Shown here piece after piece: positions 9,371 to 18,010 of a stretch of 44,260 nt of DNA; position 1 is the first letter of the stretch, and each line of letters opens with the position of its first letter. The stretch comes from Candidatus Nitrosopumilus sp. (lineage in GTDB: Archaea > Thermoproteota > Nitrososphaeria > Nitrososphaerales > Nitrososphaeraceae): contig JACDCB010000112.1 of the NCBI GenBank assembly GCA_013694585.1, forward strand, positions 1 to 44,260, read 5' to 3'. The notes beneath the pieces are model-generated. The model worked only from the letters and a program-made list of their open reading frames with translations, was not told the origin of the DNA and did no database searches. The position numbers and the translations under genes are program-made.

Positions 9371-9759
9371 TAATTACAATTTATTTACATATCATATATA
9401 CGCCATCAAACGATCGATTGCTCATCATACTGTCAAGATAATCAGACTAATCAATAAATTTGGATTGAATTGAAAATGTTTTCTCAGAATGTTGTGTTTT
9501 CGCCTGATCTGTGCTGAGGACAAGTGATTTATAAATAGGATGTACAAATACGTTTGGTTTTTTATAGCCTGTCGTATGATTAATTCTTATCAAATTTATG
9601 TTATGCTTTATTTAATAGCATAAAATTAGTGATCTATAAATTCAATGAATTAAAAGGAAGATATACAGTTCTAAAATTAACAATAACATATTATTTCAAT
9701 AACAAATTTTCAAAAGATTTAATATTGAACTTCGAAGTAATGTAGTAGGCAAGCTTAGT
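9371..9759. other. 389-base divergent intergenic region
   Basis: Separates the leftward small-gene operon from the rightward parA-like gene and therefore should carry both promoters. AT-rich sequences resembling TATA boxes occur near 9395-9405 for the minus strand and near 9715-9730 for the plus strand. No gene, RNA element or clear repeat was recognised. Confidence 0.45.
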
Positions 9760-10599
9760 ATGACTCACTGTATAGCAATACATTCCTATAAGGGAGGCAC
9801 TGGTAAGACAACAATAGCTGCAAATACCGCAGCATTACTTGTAAAAATGGGGAAAAAGGTTGCCATACTAGATTTAGACGTCTATGCGCCCAGCTTACAT
9901 AATTATTTTAAAATAAATCCAAAAAAATGGATAAATGACTTTTTGGATAATAATGCAGATGTTTACGAATCAATAATTGATATGACTGATATTCTTTTTA
10001 AAGATGATCAAAAGCAGAACAATTTTACAGGGAGACTCTATACAGGATTCTCTAATCCTAGCAGAGACGCGATATTTAAATTTGAAATGGGTAATGGAAC
10101 GGACTATTGGAAAAAACAGTTTAGGAAATTAGTTTTTCTTAGAGAACAAATTATTACCAAGCTCGATACAGATTATATCATTATTGATACGAGTCCAGGA
10201 ATAAGACATTGGTCCATTAATGCCCTATCAATAGCTGATAAATTAATACTTACTATGAAAATGGATGATTTGGACATTGAAGGAACTAAAAAACTGTTGT
10301 TTGAAATTTATACAACATTTGTACGATTTGGTGCTATTTCTTATATACTGCTCAATAGGATATCAGGGTATTGTATTCCGGCTACTATACCCGATTCAAA
10401 TATCGAAGAAAACCAAGATCATAAGAAAGTTTTGGAAGAACTTCACGCCGTTACGGGTGCAAACTCTCTTTCCCCACTACCATGCTATTGCGACATACAA
10501 TTTAGTCCCAGAGAGTTTTTGACAGTAATTAACAATCCAAATCATCCATTTTCTTTAAAATTAAGAAGCATCATAAGTGAAATGACAAATAATAGTTAG
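9760..10599 (+). CDS. ParA/MinD-family P-loop ATPase
   Basis: Deviant-Walker ATPase of the SIMIBI class, 279 aa. Walker A is KGGTGKTT (residues 11-18) with the signature Lys11 that defines ParA/MinD proteins. Switch I is DLDVYAPSLH and the Walker B region is DYIIIDTSPGIRHWS. Such dimerising ATPases position DNA, proteins or membrane complexes. A MinD-like C-terminal membrane helix is not evident, and no ParB lies nearby. The gene stands alone upstream of a membrane-anchored protein 54 bases downstream, which might be a partner. The extended middle (about 50-120) and TSPGIR instead of the usual TPPG are somewhat atypical. Confidence 0.8.
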   Translation: MTHCIAIHSYKGGTGKTTIAANTAALLVKMGKKVAILDLDVYAPSLHNYFKINPKKWINDFLDNNADVYESIIDMTDILFKDDQKQNNFTGRLYTGFSNPSRDAIFKFEMGNGTDYWKKQFRKLVFLREQIITKLDTDYIIIDTSPGIRHWSINALSIADKLILTMKMDDLDIEGTKKLLFEIYTTFVRFGAISYILLNRISGYCIPATIPDSNIEENQDHKKVLEELHAVTGANSLSPLPCYCDIQFSPREFLTVINNPNHPFSLKLRSIISEMTNNS

Positions 10600-10652
10600 A
10601 ATAACAAATATTAATTTTAAATTAGAGAGCATGTCAGTAGAATTACAATAGA

Positions 10653-11285
10653 ATGAGCAAAAAGAAAAATAATTCAGATAGTGATAGTAACAGGAATAAC
10701 GCTTCTAACAAGAATGATAATAACGATGGTAGTTATTTTGCAAGAGGTCGTAAGAAAAGAAAACAATATTTAAAAATAATAGTTCCTGCGGTTGTTGGAA
10801 TAGCAGCTCTTGCCATTGTGTTAGCAATATTTTTTCCCAGTGAAAATGTAGCAGCCAAATATGGTGCTCTAGGATCGGCACATGATCATGGAGCATTATT
10901 GATTAACCTAAATGGTACAAACTTGGACCTAGCACAACAAAAATACGCGGTGAGGTCTAACTATATTCATGTAGAAAGCTACAATGGCACATTAGATGGA
11001 ACAACTATCCATAAACACTCGTCTAATGTTCCAATTGGTGAATTCCTTAAGAGTATCAGAATGGATGCTTCCAATGGATGTTTCATTACAGATAGTAATC
11101 AGCGCTTTTGCGATGACGAGCAATATAAACTAAGTTTCTATGTTAACGGTAATGGAACTAAAGACATAATGAGTTATGTACCAATCGATGACGATAGAAT
11201 GTTGATAACATATGGAAAGGAAAATTCAACGGAGATAAATAAACAACTACAAGAATTAAACAATCTTCCAATCAATGTAAAATAA
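10653..11285 (+). CDS. membrane-anchored His-rich extracellular protein
   Basis: 210-aa protein of unknown function. The N-terminal 40 residues are a highly charged, Asn/Asp/Lys-rich cytoplasmic tail. One transmembrane helix follows (about 42-62, IIVPAVVGIAALAIVLAIFF), and the remaining 145 residues face outward. The outer part has a cluster of histidines (AHDHG, YIHVES, TIHKHSS) suitable for metal binding and a cysteine pair (NGCFIT, QRFCDD). Proteins of this look are common in ammonia-oxidising archaea, but I do not recognise a characterised family. It is 54 bases downstream of the ParA-like gene and likely co-transcribed. Confidence 0.7.
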   Translation: MSKKKNNSDSDSNRNNASNKNDNNDGSYFARGRKKRKQYLKIIVPAVVGIAALAIVLAIFFPSENVAAKYGALGSAHDHGALLINLNGTNLDLAQQKYAVRSNYIHVESYNGTLDGTTIHKHSSNVPIGEFLKSIRMDASNGCFITDSNQRFCDDEQYKLSFYVNGNGTKDIMSYVPIDDDRMLITYGKENSTEINKQLQELNNLPINVK

Positions 11286-11348
11286 TTATCCCCATTTTTT
11301 ATTAAACATTTAGCACATTCATTGGAAAGTAAAATGACAGTTATCGAT

Positions 11349-12152
11349 TTAATTCAATTCAACTGGAAGTGTAGGATTATTACCCCACTCTCCCCAAGAC
11401 CCTAGATACATTCTTACATTCGGATACCCAAGTTGTTTAAGAGCAAGGTAAGTGTTTGCAGCTCTGTAACCACCTTGACAATACGTTATAACTTCTGTTT
11501 CTTTCGATATAAAGGAATATAACCTCGCCAAAGCGTCAAATTTCGAGAATTTCTCATTGCTAAGATTATTTGACCAATCAACATTAACGGATTTAGGTAT
11601 ATGTCCCCGGTGAAAAGCACGAGCAACAGATCCGTTGTACTCAGCCTGGGATCGGCAGTCAATAATTACCACATCCTGTGAATTTTTATCTACACAGTTT
11701 TTTACATAGTCTAAATCAGCTAATATAGTCCTATTCGTATGAAAATTGAATGTGGAATGTGAATATTGATTTGTCTTCATTTCTACTGGATATTTAAGTT
11801 TGGACCATATTTCAAACCCACCGTCTAACATAAATGAATCAAGGTGAGAGAAATAATTCAATAGCCAAACACCCCGGGAAGCGTTAGGACCTGAAATATT
11901 ATCATAAAAAATAACTTGATTTGATGGATTAATGCCTAGATAATTTAATAGTAAACCCATTTGTTTTTCAAATTGCAAAATTCCCACTGTAGAGGTATCA
12001 AACCAATGGAAATGCATCAAATCGATATTAATGGCACCAGGAATATGACCCCTAGCATACTCGGCAAAAGATCGGGTATCAACAAGTATCAATTCAGAGT
12101 GTTGACCCTGGATTAAATCAAGTAATGATTCACCATTTATAACGGTGTTCAA
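11349..12152 (-). CDS. thiosulfate/3-mercaptopyruvate sulfurtransferase
   Basis: Tandem-rhodanese sulfurtransferase, 267 aa. The N-terminal rhodanese repeat (about 1-125; LVDTRSFAEYARGHIPGA) lacks a catalytic cysteine, as is usual. The C-terminal repeat (about 140-265) has IIDCRSQAEYNG, RGHIPKSVNVDW and the active-site loop with Cys225 in CQGGYRAA, which carries the persulfide. CQGGYR is closer to thiosulfate sulfurtransferases than to the CGSGVTA loop of mercaptopyruvate enzymes. The codon at 12150-12152 is TTG, with a TATA-like ATTATCTATA about 25 nt upstream, so a leaderless TTG start is likely. Divergent from the acidic-protein gene. Confidence 0.88.
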   Translation of the reverse strand: MNTVINGESLLDLIQGQHSELILVDTRSFAEYARGHIPGAINIDLMHFHWFDTSTVGILQFEKQMGLLLNYLGINPSNQVIFYDNISGPNASRGVWLLNYFSHLDSFMLDGGFEIWSKLKYPVEMKTNQYSHSTFNFHTNRTILADLDYVKNCVDKNSQDVVIIDCRSQAEYNGSVARAFHRGHIPKSVNVDWSNNLSNEKFSKFDALARLYSFISKETEVITYCQGGYRAANTYLALKQLGYPNVRMYLGSWGEWGNNPTLPVELN

Positions 12153-12256
12153 GGACCTAAGTATGCATAATCCTATAGATAATGCTTTCTAGAAGCCCAA
12201 AGATAAATTTGAAAAAGTTTTTAATAAAAAGTACTAGAATACATAACGGGCAAGAA

Positions 12257-12694
12257 ATGGCAAGAAAAGCGGCAAAGGCAAAATCGGAGGAGAACGGTCT
12301 TCCCGAATGGGCCGACAATGAACTGAAAAATGCAAATTTTCAAATATTAGACACGATTAGTAGGACGGGTTATTTTCTAGACATCAATGAACAAACCAAA
12401 AAAGCAGATATCCAGCTCTACGAATCACTACCCGACGGCAGAACAATAATTGAAGAAATCGATTTAGCAGATGATATGAAGGCTTCAGAACTTATGAAAG
12501 GTTTCGTATATGAGTATAAAATCAAAATATCAAAAGCCAAACTAAGTGATCAATTATGTGAATTATTGAAAACCAAGTATCAAATCGATATGGATGAGAT
12601 TTTTAAATTTGATTTGGAGAGTGCACAAATGATGGATGTAGAATCAGACTTTGATCCAAATAAGAAGGACAAGGATGAAGATGAAGATGAATAA
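12257..12694 (+). CDS. acidic-tailed protein of unknown function
   Basis: The frame is open from an ATG at 12182 (170 aa), but the ATG at 12257 is preferred (145 aa). A TATA-like TTTTTAATAAAA lies about 30 nt before it, and the extra N-terminal part is very basic and non-globular. The protein begins MARKAAKAK, has a mixed alpha/beta core (NANFQILDTISRTGYFLDI to LLKTKYQIDMDEIFKFDL) and ends with an extremely acidic tail (DKDEDEDE). I do not recognise a family. The basic head and acidic tail suggest binding to nucleic acid or to a basic partner, which is only an inference. Confidence 0.65.
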   Translation: MARKAAKAKSEENGLPEWADNELKNANFQILDTISRTGYFLDINEQTKKADIQLYESLPDGRTIIEEIDLADDMKASELMKGFVYEYKIKISKAKLSDQLCELLKTKYQIDMDEIFKFDLESAQMMDVESDFDPNKKDKDEDEDE

Positions 12695-12704
12695 TAAATT
12701 CACT

Positions 12705-13508
12705 TCAGTCAAGATTTTTACGAAATTGGCTCTCAATAATTGAATCAATTATCGCAGGAAAACAACCTTTGAACGGTACGGATAATCCAGCTATGGGTGG
12801 TACAAAAATTTGAAAAGAATCAGATGTAAGTGAGTTTAATACCGCCTTGGAAACCGTTTCTGGATTTAACATATATTTCATTGGGGTTTTATTATTAAAA
12901 TATTCATTATTAAAAAAATTGGTCTTTACGCCTATTGGACTTATAACAGATATCTTTACACCTGTTTTTCTTAATTCACGGCGCAAGGACTCAGAAAAAC
13001 CCAACATGGCAAATTTTGATCCACAGTATGCGGCCATCCCAGGGATACCAAAACTGGCAGCTAATGAGGCAATATTAATTATATGACCACTATTTCTCCT
13101 AATCATTGAATCAAGAAAAATTTTTGTAAAATAAATCATGCCAAAATAATTAGTGAAACTAACTTTTTCGATTTCCTCGATTGACGTCTTTTCAACCTTT
13201 CCAAATATACCAATTCCTGCATTATTGATTAAAACATCTATATGTCCATATCGTTCGAGTATCAGATCACCAACGCGCTTAACTTCTCCTTTGTTGGACA
13301 CATCGCAACATAGCGGCAGTATTTCAAAGTCCCTTTCCTTCATAGATACAATAGAATCATTCAGTCTATCAATATTTCTGGCAATTAGAATTAAGGATTT
13401 CAAACTAAATTGTGAAAAATCACTTGCAATGCATCTACCTATTCCACTCGATGCACCGGTAATAAGGACAATCTTGTTTTTTAGTAGGTCGGTTAACATC
13501 TTCACCAT
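12705..13508 (-). CDS. short-chain dehydrogenase/reductase
   Basis: NAD(P)-dependent classical SDR, 267 aa. The Rossmann start LITGASSGIG (about 14-23) binds the cofactor, NNAGIG (about 91-96) stabilises the sheet, and Ser-Tyr-x3-Lys is present as IASLAAS...YCGSK (Ser147, Tyr160, Lys164 approximately). An Arg-rich stretch after the first strand (IARNIDRL) favours NADP(H). The substrate cannot be read from sequence. Convergent with the acidic-protein gene, leaving 10 bases. ATG at 13508 lies about 25 nt after a TTTTAAATA box, consistent with a leaderless mRNA. Confidence 0.85.
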   Translation of the reverse strand: MVKMLTDLLKNKIVLITGASSGIGRCIASDFSQFSLKSLILIARNIDRLNDSIVSMKERDFEILPLCCDVSNKGEVKRVGDLILERYGHIDVLINNAGIGIFGKVEKTSIEEIEKVSFTNYFGMIYFTKIFLDSMIRRNSGHIINIASLAASFGIPGMAAYCGSKFAMLGFSESLRRELRKTGVKISVISPIGVKTNFFNNEYFNNKTPMKYMLNPETVSKAVLNSLTSDSFQIFVPPIAGLSVPFKGCFPAIIDSIIESQFRKNLD

Positions 13509-13541
13509 ATAAAAAAGAGATAATCATTATTTAAAATACTA

Positions 13542-14603
13542 TCAATCAGCTTTACTATCAGGGGTAGTGAAAGAGGGGGAGTTAGATTTTGAATAATTAG
13601 TTCTTAATGCCAACCTCATCAATGCAATCCACATTATTACTAACGGAATATAGTAAGAAGCAATCCTCCATGCAATTATGACGTTTAATTGATCGTTATC
13701 ATGTACTATGTTACCAATTTGAGAAATGTCATTCAGGTGATTAATATATCCCCATAATCCCCATTCAGCTAAGCCGGAACCTCCTATTGTGATGGGAAGG
13801 GTACCCAAAATTGTGGAAGAAGACGTAGCCATAAATGACAAAAATAGACCTATGTATGTATCTACAGAATGTGTTAAAACTAGAAATGAAAGACCATGGA
13901 AAATAAATGCGACTAATGTAATTGCAATGCCCACGGAGAATATTTTTACAGATTTGAATGATCCAAAGTTTTCTCTACTCATTATGCACAAATCATCCAA
14001 TGCTTTATTAACAGAATTGATCCCCCGTTGAGCTTTTTGTTCTGAAATAAATTTTTTTGCCAATTTTAAAGAAAATGAGGGTAATTGGATATTTTTTTTT
14101 GCTGAATATATCAAGATAAAAAACCAGAATCCAAACGTAGGGGTAGCAATCGTAACAATTATCAGACCAATTAATAGGGAACCGTTAGATATTGCAATAA
14201 ATCCAGCGATAAAAGCTAAAATTGTACCAACAAATACATCGGCAATAATTTCCATAGTAGTAACCCATGCTGCTCGGCCCGCTGGCACACCACTCTTAGT
14301 TAAAAAAGCGATTCGCACAAGTTCGCCTCCAATATATGAAGGAGTAGTTTGAGTTACAAATTCTCCAGCTAACCTGGCAAAAATAATTTTCCAAAATGAA
14401 CTGACATTCTTTCCAATGAATTTTCGAACGAAATAGTAAAATCTAATTGCTTGAAGAAAAATTCTTGTCATTGTTGCGATAAAAGAAAGTAAAAAAGGGA
14501 CAATACCTACAGATAAAACATCATTTAGCGAAACAGGAGTAAATAGAAAAATAAGCATTATAGGTATAACACTTACAAAAATGAAAATTATTCGCCAATT
14601 CAA
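13542..14603 (-). CDS. UPF0104 / lysylphosphatidylglycerol-synthase-like membrane protein
   Basis: Polytopic membrane protein, 353 aa with about eight hydrophobic segments. The family signature LPITIGGSGLAEWG (about residue 270) is present, along with the N-terminal TRIFLQAIRFYYFVRKF and GEFVTQTTPSYIGGE. These match UPF0104, the flippase-like transmembrane domain related to MprF and AglD. Archaeal members are thought to act in lipid or lipid-linked sugar transfer across the membrane; no fused synthetase domain is present. The C-terminal tail is Ser/Lys-rich and cytoplasmic. The next gene downstream, the SDR, is 33 bases away on the same strand. Confidence 0.82.
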   Translation of the reverse strand: MNWRIIFIFVSVIPIMLIFLFTPVSLNDVLSVGIVPFLLSFIATMTRIFLQAIRFYYFVRKFIGKNVSSFWKIIFARLAGEFVTQTTPSYIGGELVRIAFLTKSGVPAGRAAWVTTMEIIADVFVGTILAFIAGFIAISNGSLLIGLIIVTIATPTFGFWFFILIYSAKKNIQLPSFSLKLAKKFISEQKAQRGINSVNKALDDLCIMSRENFGSFKSVKIFSVGIAITLVAFIFHGLSFLVLTHSVDTYIGLFLSFMATSSSTILGTLPITIGGSGLAEWGLWGYINHLNDISQIGNIVHDNDQLNVIIAWRIASYYIPLVIMWIALMRLALRTNYSKSNSPSFTTPDSKAD

Positions 14604-14687
14604 GGTATATCAACTAGTTCAAAAGAAGGAATATAATAATCATACAAATATACAATAAAATTAGAATAACAATTAAAAATTTTTGAA

Positions 14688-15452
14688 ATGCATACTATAT
14701 TCGTGACTGGTACGGCCGGTTCAGGGAAAACACTATTGACTTCGAGATTGTTGGAATGGTACCACAGCAATGATGTCTCACCAATTTCGATTAATTTAGA
14801 CCCAGGAGTATCCAGTTTACCGTATGATCCAGACATAGACGTGAGAGAGTTTATTGATTTTTATTCGATAATGGATGATTACAAGTTAGGACCAAATGGG
14901 TCAATGATATTGGCTAATGACTTGATATCAACAAAAATAGATGAAATTCAAACTCAGGTTCAAGAACTTAATCCCGATTATGTAATAATCGATACTCCCG
15001 GACAAATAGAACTGTTTGCTTTCAGGTCCAGTGGTCCTTATTTTGTTTCAAATTTTTATTCAGATTCTAAAGTAACACTATTTACCATAGATGGGACATT
15101 AGCAGTATCTCCAATTAGTTTCGTTTCTTTGATGTTCTTGTCACAATCAGTCAGATTACGTCTAAACATCCCACAGATCAACGTCTTAACGAAAAGAGAT
15201 AAGATAATCGAGAGGTTGACAGAAATTTTGAATTGGTCCAACTCCATTACCTCACTTCAAGACTCCCTGAATCTAGAAAAAGATTCAGAGCAGTCTCTAT
15301 TGGGTAAAGATATTATAAGAACACTCTATAAAAGTGGAAATATGTTGAGCCCCATTGCAGTATCTAACTTAACTATGAATGGAATGATAAATTTAACTGC
15401 AGCATTATCAAGGATATTAACACAAGGTGAAGAGGAGCAAAAACACGAATGA
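14688..15452 (+). CDS. GPN-loop GTPase
   Basis: Archaeal homologue of Gpn/XAB1 GTPases, 254 aa. Walker A is GTAGSGKT (residues 8-15). The defining Gly-Pro-Asn insertion is at 68-70 (LGPNGS). G3 is DTPGQIE (about 102-108) and the guanine-specificity motif is TKRD. GPN GTPases work as dimers; eukaryotic ones help assemble RNA polymerase II, and the archaeal role is unknown. The gene overlaps the ATG of thrB by four bases, and GGTGA and GAGGAG (15426-15437) near its 3' end could serve as the ribosome-binding site for thrB. Confidence 0.9.
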   Translation: MHTIFVTGTAGSGKTLLTSRLLEWYHSNDVSPISINLDPGVSSLPYDPDIDVREFIDFYSIMDDYKLGPNGSMILANDLISTKIDEIQTQVQELNPDYVIIDTPGQIELFAFRSSGPYFVSNFYSDSKVTLFTIDGTLAVSPISFVSLMFLSQSVRLRLNIPQINVLTKRDKIIERLTEILNWSNSITSLQDSLNLEKDSEQSLLGKDIIRTLYKSGNMLSPIAVSNLTMNGMINLTAALSRILTQGEEEQKHE

Positions 15453-16441
15453 AAAAGGAAAAGCATGAAATTGTAGCTGAATATGTAGAATGTATTGCTA
15501 CTGCATCTGCCTCAACTGCAAATTTGGGTCCAGGATATGACGTATTTGGGTTAGGCCTGGATGTATTAGAGGATATAGTATCCATCAAAATAGAGAGAAA
15601 AACAATAGCAAATAAAAACAATGTAAAAATAATAATGAGGGGTGATCTGGGAAAACACATTCCAAATGATCTTGATTCCAATTCTGCAGGCAAAGTGGCA
15701 AAAAAAATTATTTCAGATTATGATTTATATAATTACAACTGTTTAATAGAAATTAGAAAAAATATTCCACCGGGTTATGGGATGGGAAGTAGTGCCGCAT
15801 CGGCAGTAGCAACTGCAGTTTCCCTAAATGCAATATTTGGACTGAATATTGACGATACCAAATTATTAGATTATTCTGCAGAAGGCGAACTCGCAAGTGC
15901 GGGTGTAAAGCACTTTGATAATGTCGCAGGCTCATTTTTTGGAAATTTTGTAATAGTTAAGACTCACCCAAAATTAGAATTTATCAGGATAGAATCACCA
16001 AATAATCTATCTATGGTTATATGCGTACCACTTATTCAAGTTCCTAAAATGAAGACAGAATTTTCAAGAAAAGTCATTCCTCAGCAAGTACCATTAGAAA
16101 AAATGGTTCATAATGTAGCTAATGCATGTTCCGTAGTTGCAGGCTTTTATACCAAGGATATAGAAATGATTTGTAACGGCATAAATGATTGTATCATAGA
16201 ACCCGCCAGAAAGAAATTGATCCCAGGATATGAAAAAATAAAGGAAAGATCCCTAGAAGAGGGAGCGATGGCTTTTACCATCAGTGGAGCTGGTCCTTCT
16301 ACGGTAGCTTTTTTAGATTCAAGCAAAAAGCTGCTACGCATATCAGAAGTCATGGAAGAGGAATATGAGAAAATAAATATCAAATGTAAAACATTTATAT
16401 CTAAACCCGGTAGTGGATCAAAAATAATTTCGTTGAAATGA
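15449..16441 (+). CDS. thrB: homoserine kinase
   Basis: GHMP-family kinase that phosphorylates homoserine in threonine synthesis, 330 aa. Motif 1 ASASTANLGPGYDVFG (about 20-35), the phosphate-binding motif 2 PPGYGMGSSAASA (about 107-119) and motif 3 SGAGPSTVAF (about 275-284) are all intact. The combination of GPGYDVFG and PPGYGMGSSAA is typical of ThrB rather than mevalonate kinases. Translationally coupled to the GPN GTPase gene (four-base overlap). No other threonine gene lies in the window. Confidence 0.92.
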   Translation: MKKEKHEIVAEYVECIATASASTANLGPGYDVFGLGLDVLEDIVSIKIERKTIANKNNVKIIMRGDLGKHIPNDLDSNSAGKVAKKIISDYDLYNYNCLIEIRKNIPPGYGMGSSAASAVATAVSLNAIFGLNIDDTKLLDYSAEGELASAGVKHFDNVAGSFFGNFVIVKTHPKLEFIRIESPNNLSMVICVPLIQVPKMKTEFSRKVIPQQVPLEKMVHNVANACSVVAGFYTKDIEMICNGINDCIIEPARKKLIPGYEKIKERSLEEGAMAFTISGAGPSTVAFLDSSKKLLRISEVMEEEYEKINIKCKTFISKPGSGSKIISLK

Positions 16442-16468
16442 AAATCCGTTCTTTGATGGAAAAATAGA

Positions 16469-17329
16469 TTATTTTTTAGTATTTTTACTGAGGAATGCCT
16501 CCATCATTTTATGTCTATCTTCGTGAGCAAAACACAAAGCCCAGCCATAAATTTCCAGCCTCAATCCAGTATCAATATCTGCATCCATACCTTTATTAAT
16601 TAGCATTTTACTGATTTTTATAGCATTGAAACTATTTTTAGTGATCTCTTTAGCAAAAGTCATACAATGTTCCAAAAGTTTTTTATTTAGTAACTTTGAG
16701 AGTGCAATACTTTTCTCCTTTTCATTATTTTGATCGATAGATGGATCTAAACTAGACTTTTCCTCATCTGATAAGGAAATTACTTGGTTAACTAGTCCAA
16801 TATTGGCAGCCTCATGAGCGGTAATCATTTTTCCGGTAAAAATCATTTCTTTAGCTTTTGCAGGTCCAACTACCCTAAGTAGTCGCTGAGTACCACCCCA
16901 TCCAGGAGGAATACCAATAGTTACTTCTGGTTGACCAATCTTTGCATTTTCGGAGGCGAACCTTATATCACAAACTAAAGATAGTTCACATCCACCACCA
17001 AGTGCAAAACCATTTATTGCGGCAATTACAGGTTTCTCCATTTTTTCAATTTTATTTAGCATGGATTGTGCAGATGAGGCATATTTTTCAGCAGTTACGG
17101 CGTCAATATTTACCATGTATGAAATGTCAGCACCAGCACAGAAAGAGCGTTCTCCTGCCCCGGTAATTAGTAGTACCTTGATTCCTTCATCGGCAGAAAT
17201 TATGTCAATTGCTCTGGCCAGTTCGAATATTACATCAAGATTCATTGCATTCAAAGCTTCAGGTCTATTTATCCTCAATATTGCAATTTCATTAAGTAAA
17301 TCAATTTGAACATATTTCATGGAAGACAT
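16469..17329 (-). CDS. enoyl-CoA hydratase (crotonyl-CoA / 3-hydroxypropionyl-CoA type)
   Basis: Crotonase-superfamily enzyme. The oxyanion-hole segments CAGADISYM and AINGFALGGGCELSL, and the catalytic glutamates in GGGCELSLVCDI and QPEVTIGIPPGWGGTQRL, are present. It resembles the thaumarchaeal bifunctional crotonyl-CoA hydratase/3-hydroxypropionyl-CoA dehydratase (Nmar_1308 type) used in the HP/HB CO2-fixation cycle. A polar insert (about 155-180, Ser/Asp/Glu/Lys-rich) is unusual among crotonases. The open frame begins at a TTG at 17335, but the ATG at 17329 sits about 26 nt after TTTATTTTA and is preferred; ATG 17320 is another option. The cycle role is inferred from homology. Confidence 0.85.
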   Translation of the reverse strand: MSSMKYVQIDLLNEIAILRINRPEALNAMNLDVIFELARAIDIISADEGIKVLLITGAGERSFCAGADISYMVNIDAVTAEKYASSAQSMLNKIEKMEKPVIAAINGFALGGGCELSLVCDIRFASENAKIGQPEVTIGIPPGWGGTQRLLRVVGPAKAKEMIFTGKMITAHEAANIGLVNQVISLSDEEKSSLDPSIDQNNEKEKSIALSKLLNKKLLEHCMTFAKEITKNSFNAIKISKMLINKGMDADIDTGLRLEIYGWALCFAHEDRHKMMEAFLSKNTKK

Positions 17330-17350
17330 AAACAAACTTCAATGGTTCTT

Positions 17351-17359
17351 TAAAATAAA
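17351..17359 (-). promoter_or_regulatory. TATA box for the enoyl-CoA hydratase gene
   Basis: TTTATTTTA on the minus strand is centred about 26 nt before ATG 17329. It also lies within the last bases separating this gene from the response-regulator gene, so the hydratase is likely transcribed on its own. Confidence 0.4.
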
Positions 17360-17371
17360 TCTTATCAAATA

Positions 17372-17953
17372 TCATTCATGAAAATCGATATCATTATTTT
17401 TATCATTATCTTTTTGCAAAAATTCTCTTCTCGCATTGTTCATGAGTTTAAACAAAGATTCTAGCGATTTGATATCAACCTCAGGACTATTTGGATTTTT
17501 CATTTCTCGAAGTTGTTTGGTAAATTTTTTGGCAATATCATACAAGTTAATTTTTTCGGCCAGATTAATGAACTCCTCTTTTTCAAAAGGTTTTGGAAGA
17601 ACTTCAGGTACACTTTTTAGAGTGGAAACGTATTCGACGAATGCTTTTTTTGGCCATGCTGATGCGAACATTATTCGTTGATCGCCTTTTAATTCCAAGA
17701 TTTCTTTTGCTATATGTAAACCATTTTGATTGGAAGACATATCTTTTGATGGTAAATCGTAATCTAAGACAACCAAATCAAATATATTATTATCCGATTT
17801 ATAATCTTCATCACTTTGTTGAATCGACTTTTTGTATTCTGATATCCCATCTTCATAGTTTTTTGCAATAATGTAATCATGTCTGTTTTCTTCCAACCAT
17901 ATAGAATACAATTGACAAATATCATCATCATCCTCAATGATTAGAACATTCAT
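17372..17953 (-). CDS. single-domain response regulator
   Basis: CheY-like receiver protein, 193 aa. The acidic pocket is Asp8-Asp9-Asp10 (LIIEDDDDI), the phosphoacceptor is Asp64 (VVLDYDLPS), the Ser at 98 (FASAWP) takes the Thr/Ser position and Lys121 (LPKPFEK) completes the site. An insert of about 15 polar residues before the acceptor strand makes the domain longer than usual. The last 60 residues are a charged, helical extension with no DNA-binding domain. It lies 57 bases downstream of the hybrid kinase on the same strand. It keeps the phosphoacceptor that the kinase's own receiver lacks, so it is the likely phosphorylation target. Confidence 0.88.
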   Translation of the reverse strand: MNVLIIEDDDDICQLYSIWLEENRHDYIIAKNYEDGISEYKKSIQQSDEDYKSDNNIFDLVVLDYDLPSKDMSSNQNGLHIAKEILELKGDQRIMFASAWPKKAFVEYVSTLKSVPEVLPKPFEKEEFINLAEKINLYDIAKKFTKQLREMKNPNSPEVDIKSLESLFKLMNNARREFLQKDNDKNNDIDFHE

Positions 17954-18010
17954 GCTAACCCAGTTAAAACAAACGAATAATAAAATTTTACTATTATGCG
18001 ATTAATATTT

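Noticed and set aside
9500-9525. CTGA boxes suggesting a C/D-box RNA
   Set aside because: No matching RTGATGA C box at usable distance and no terminal stem.
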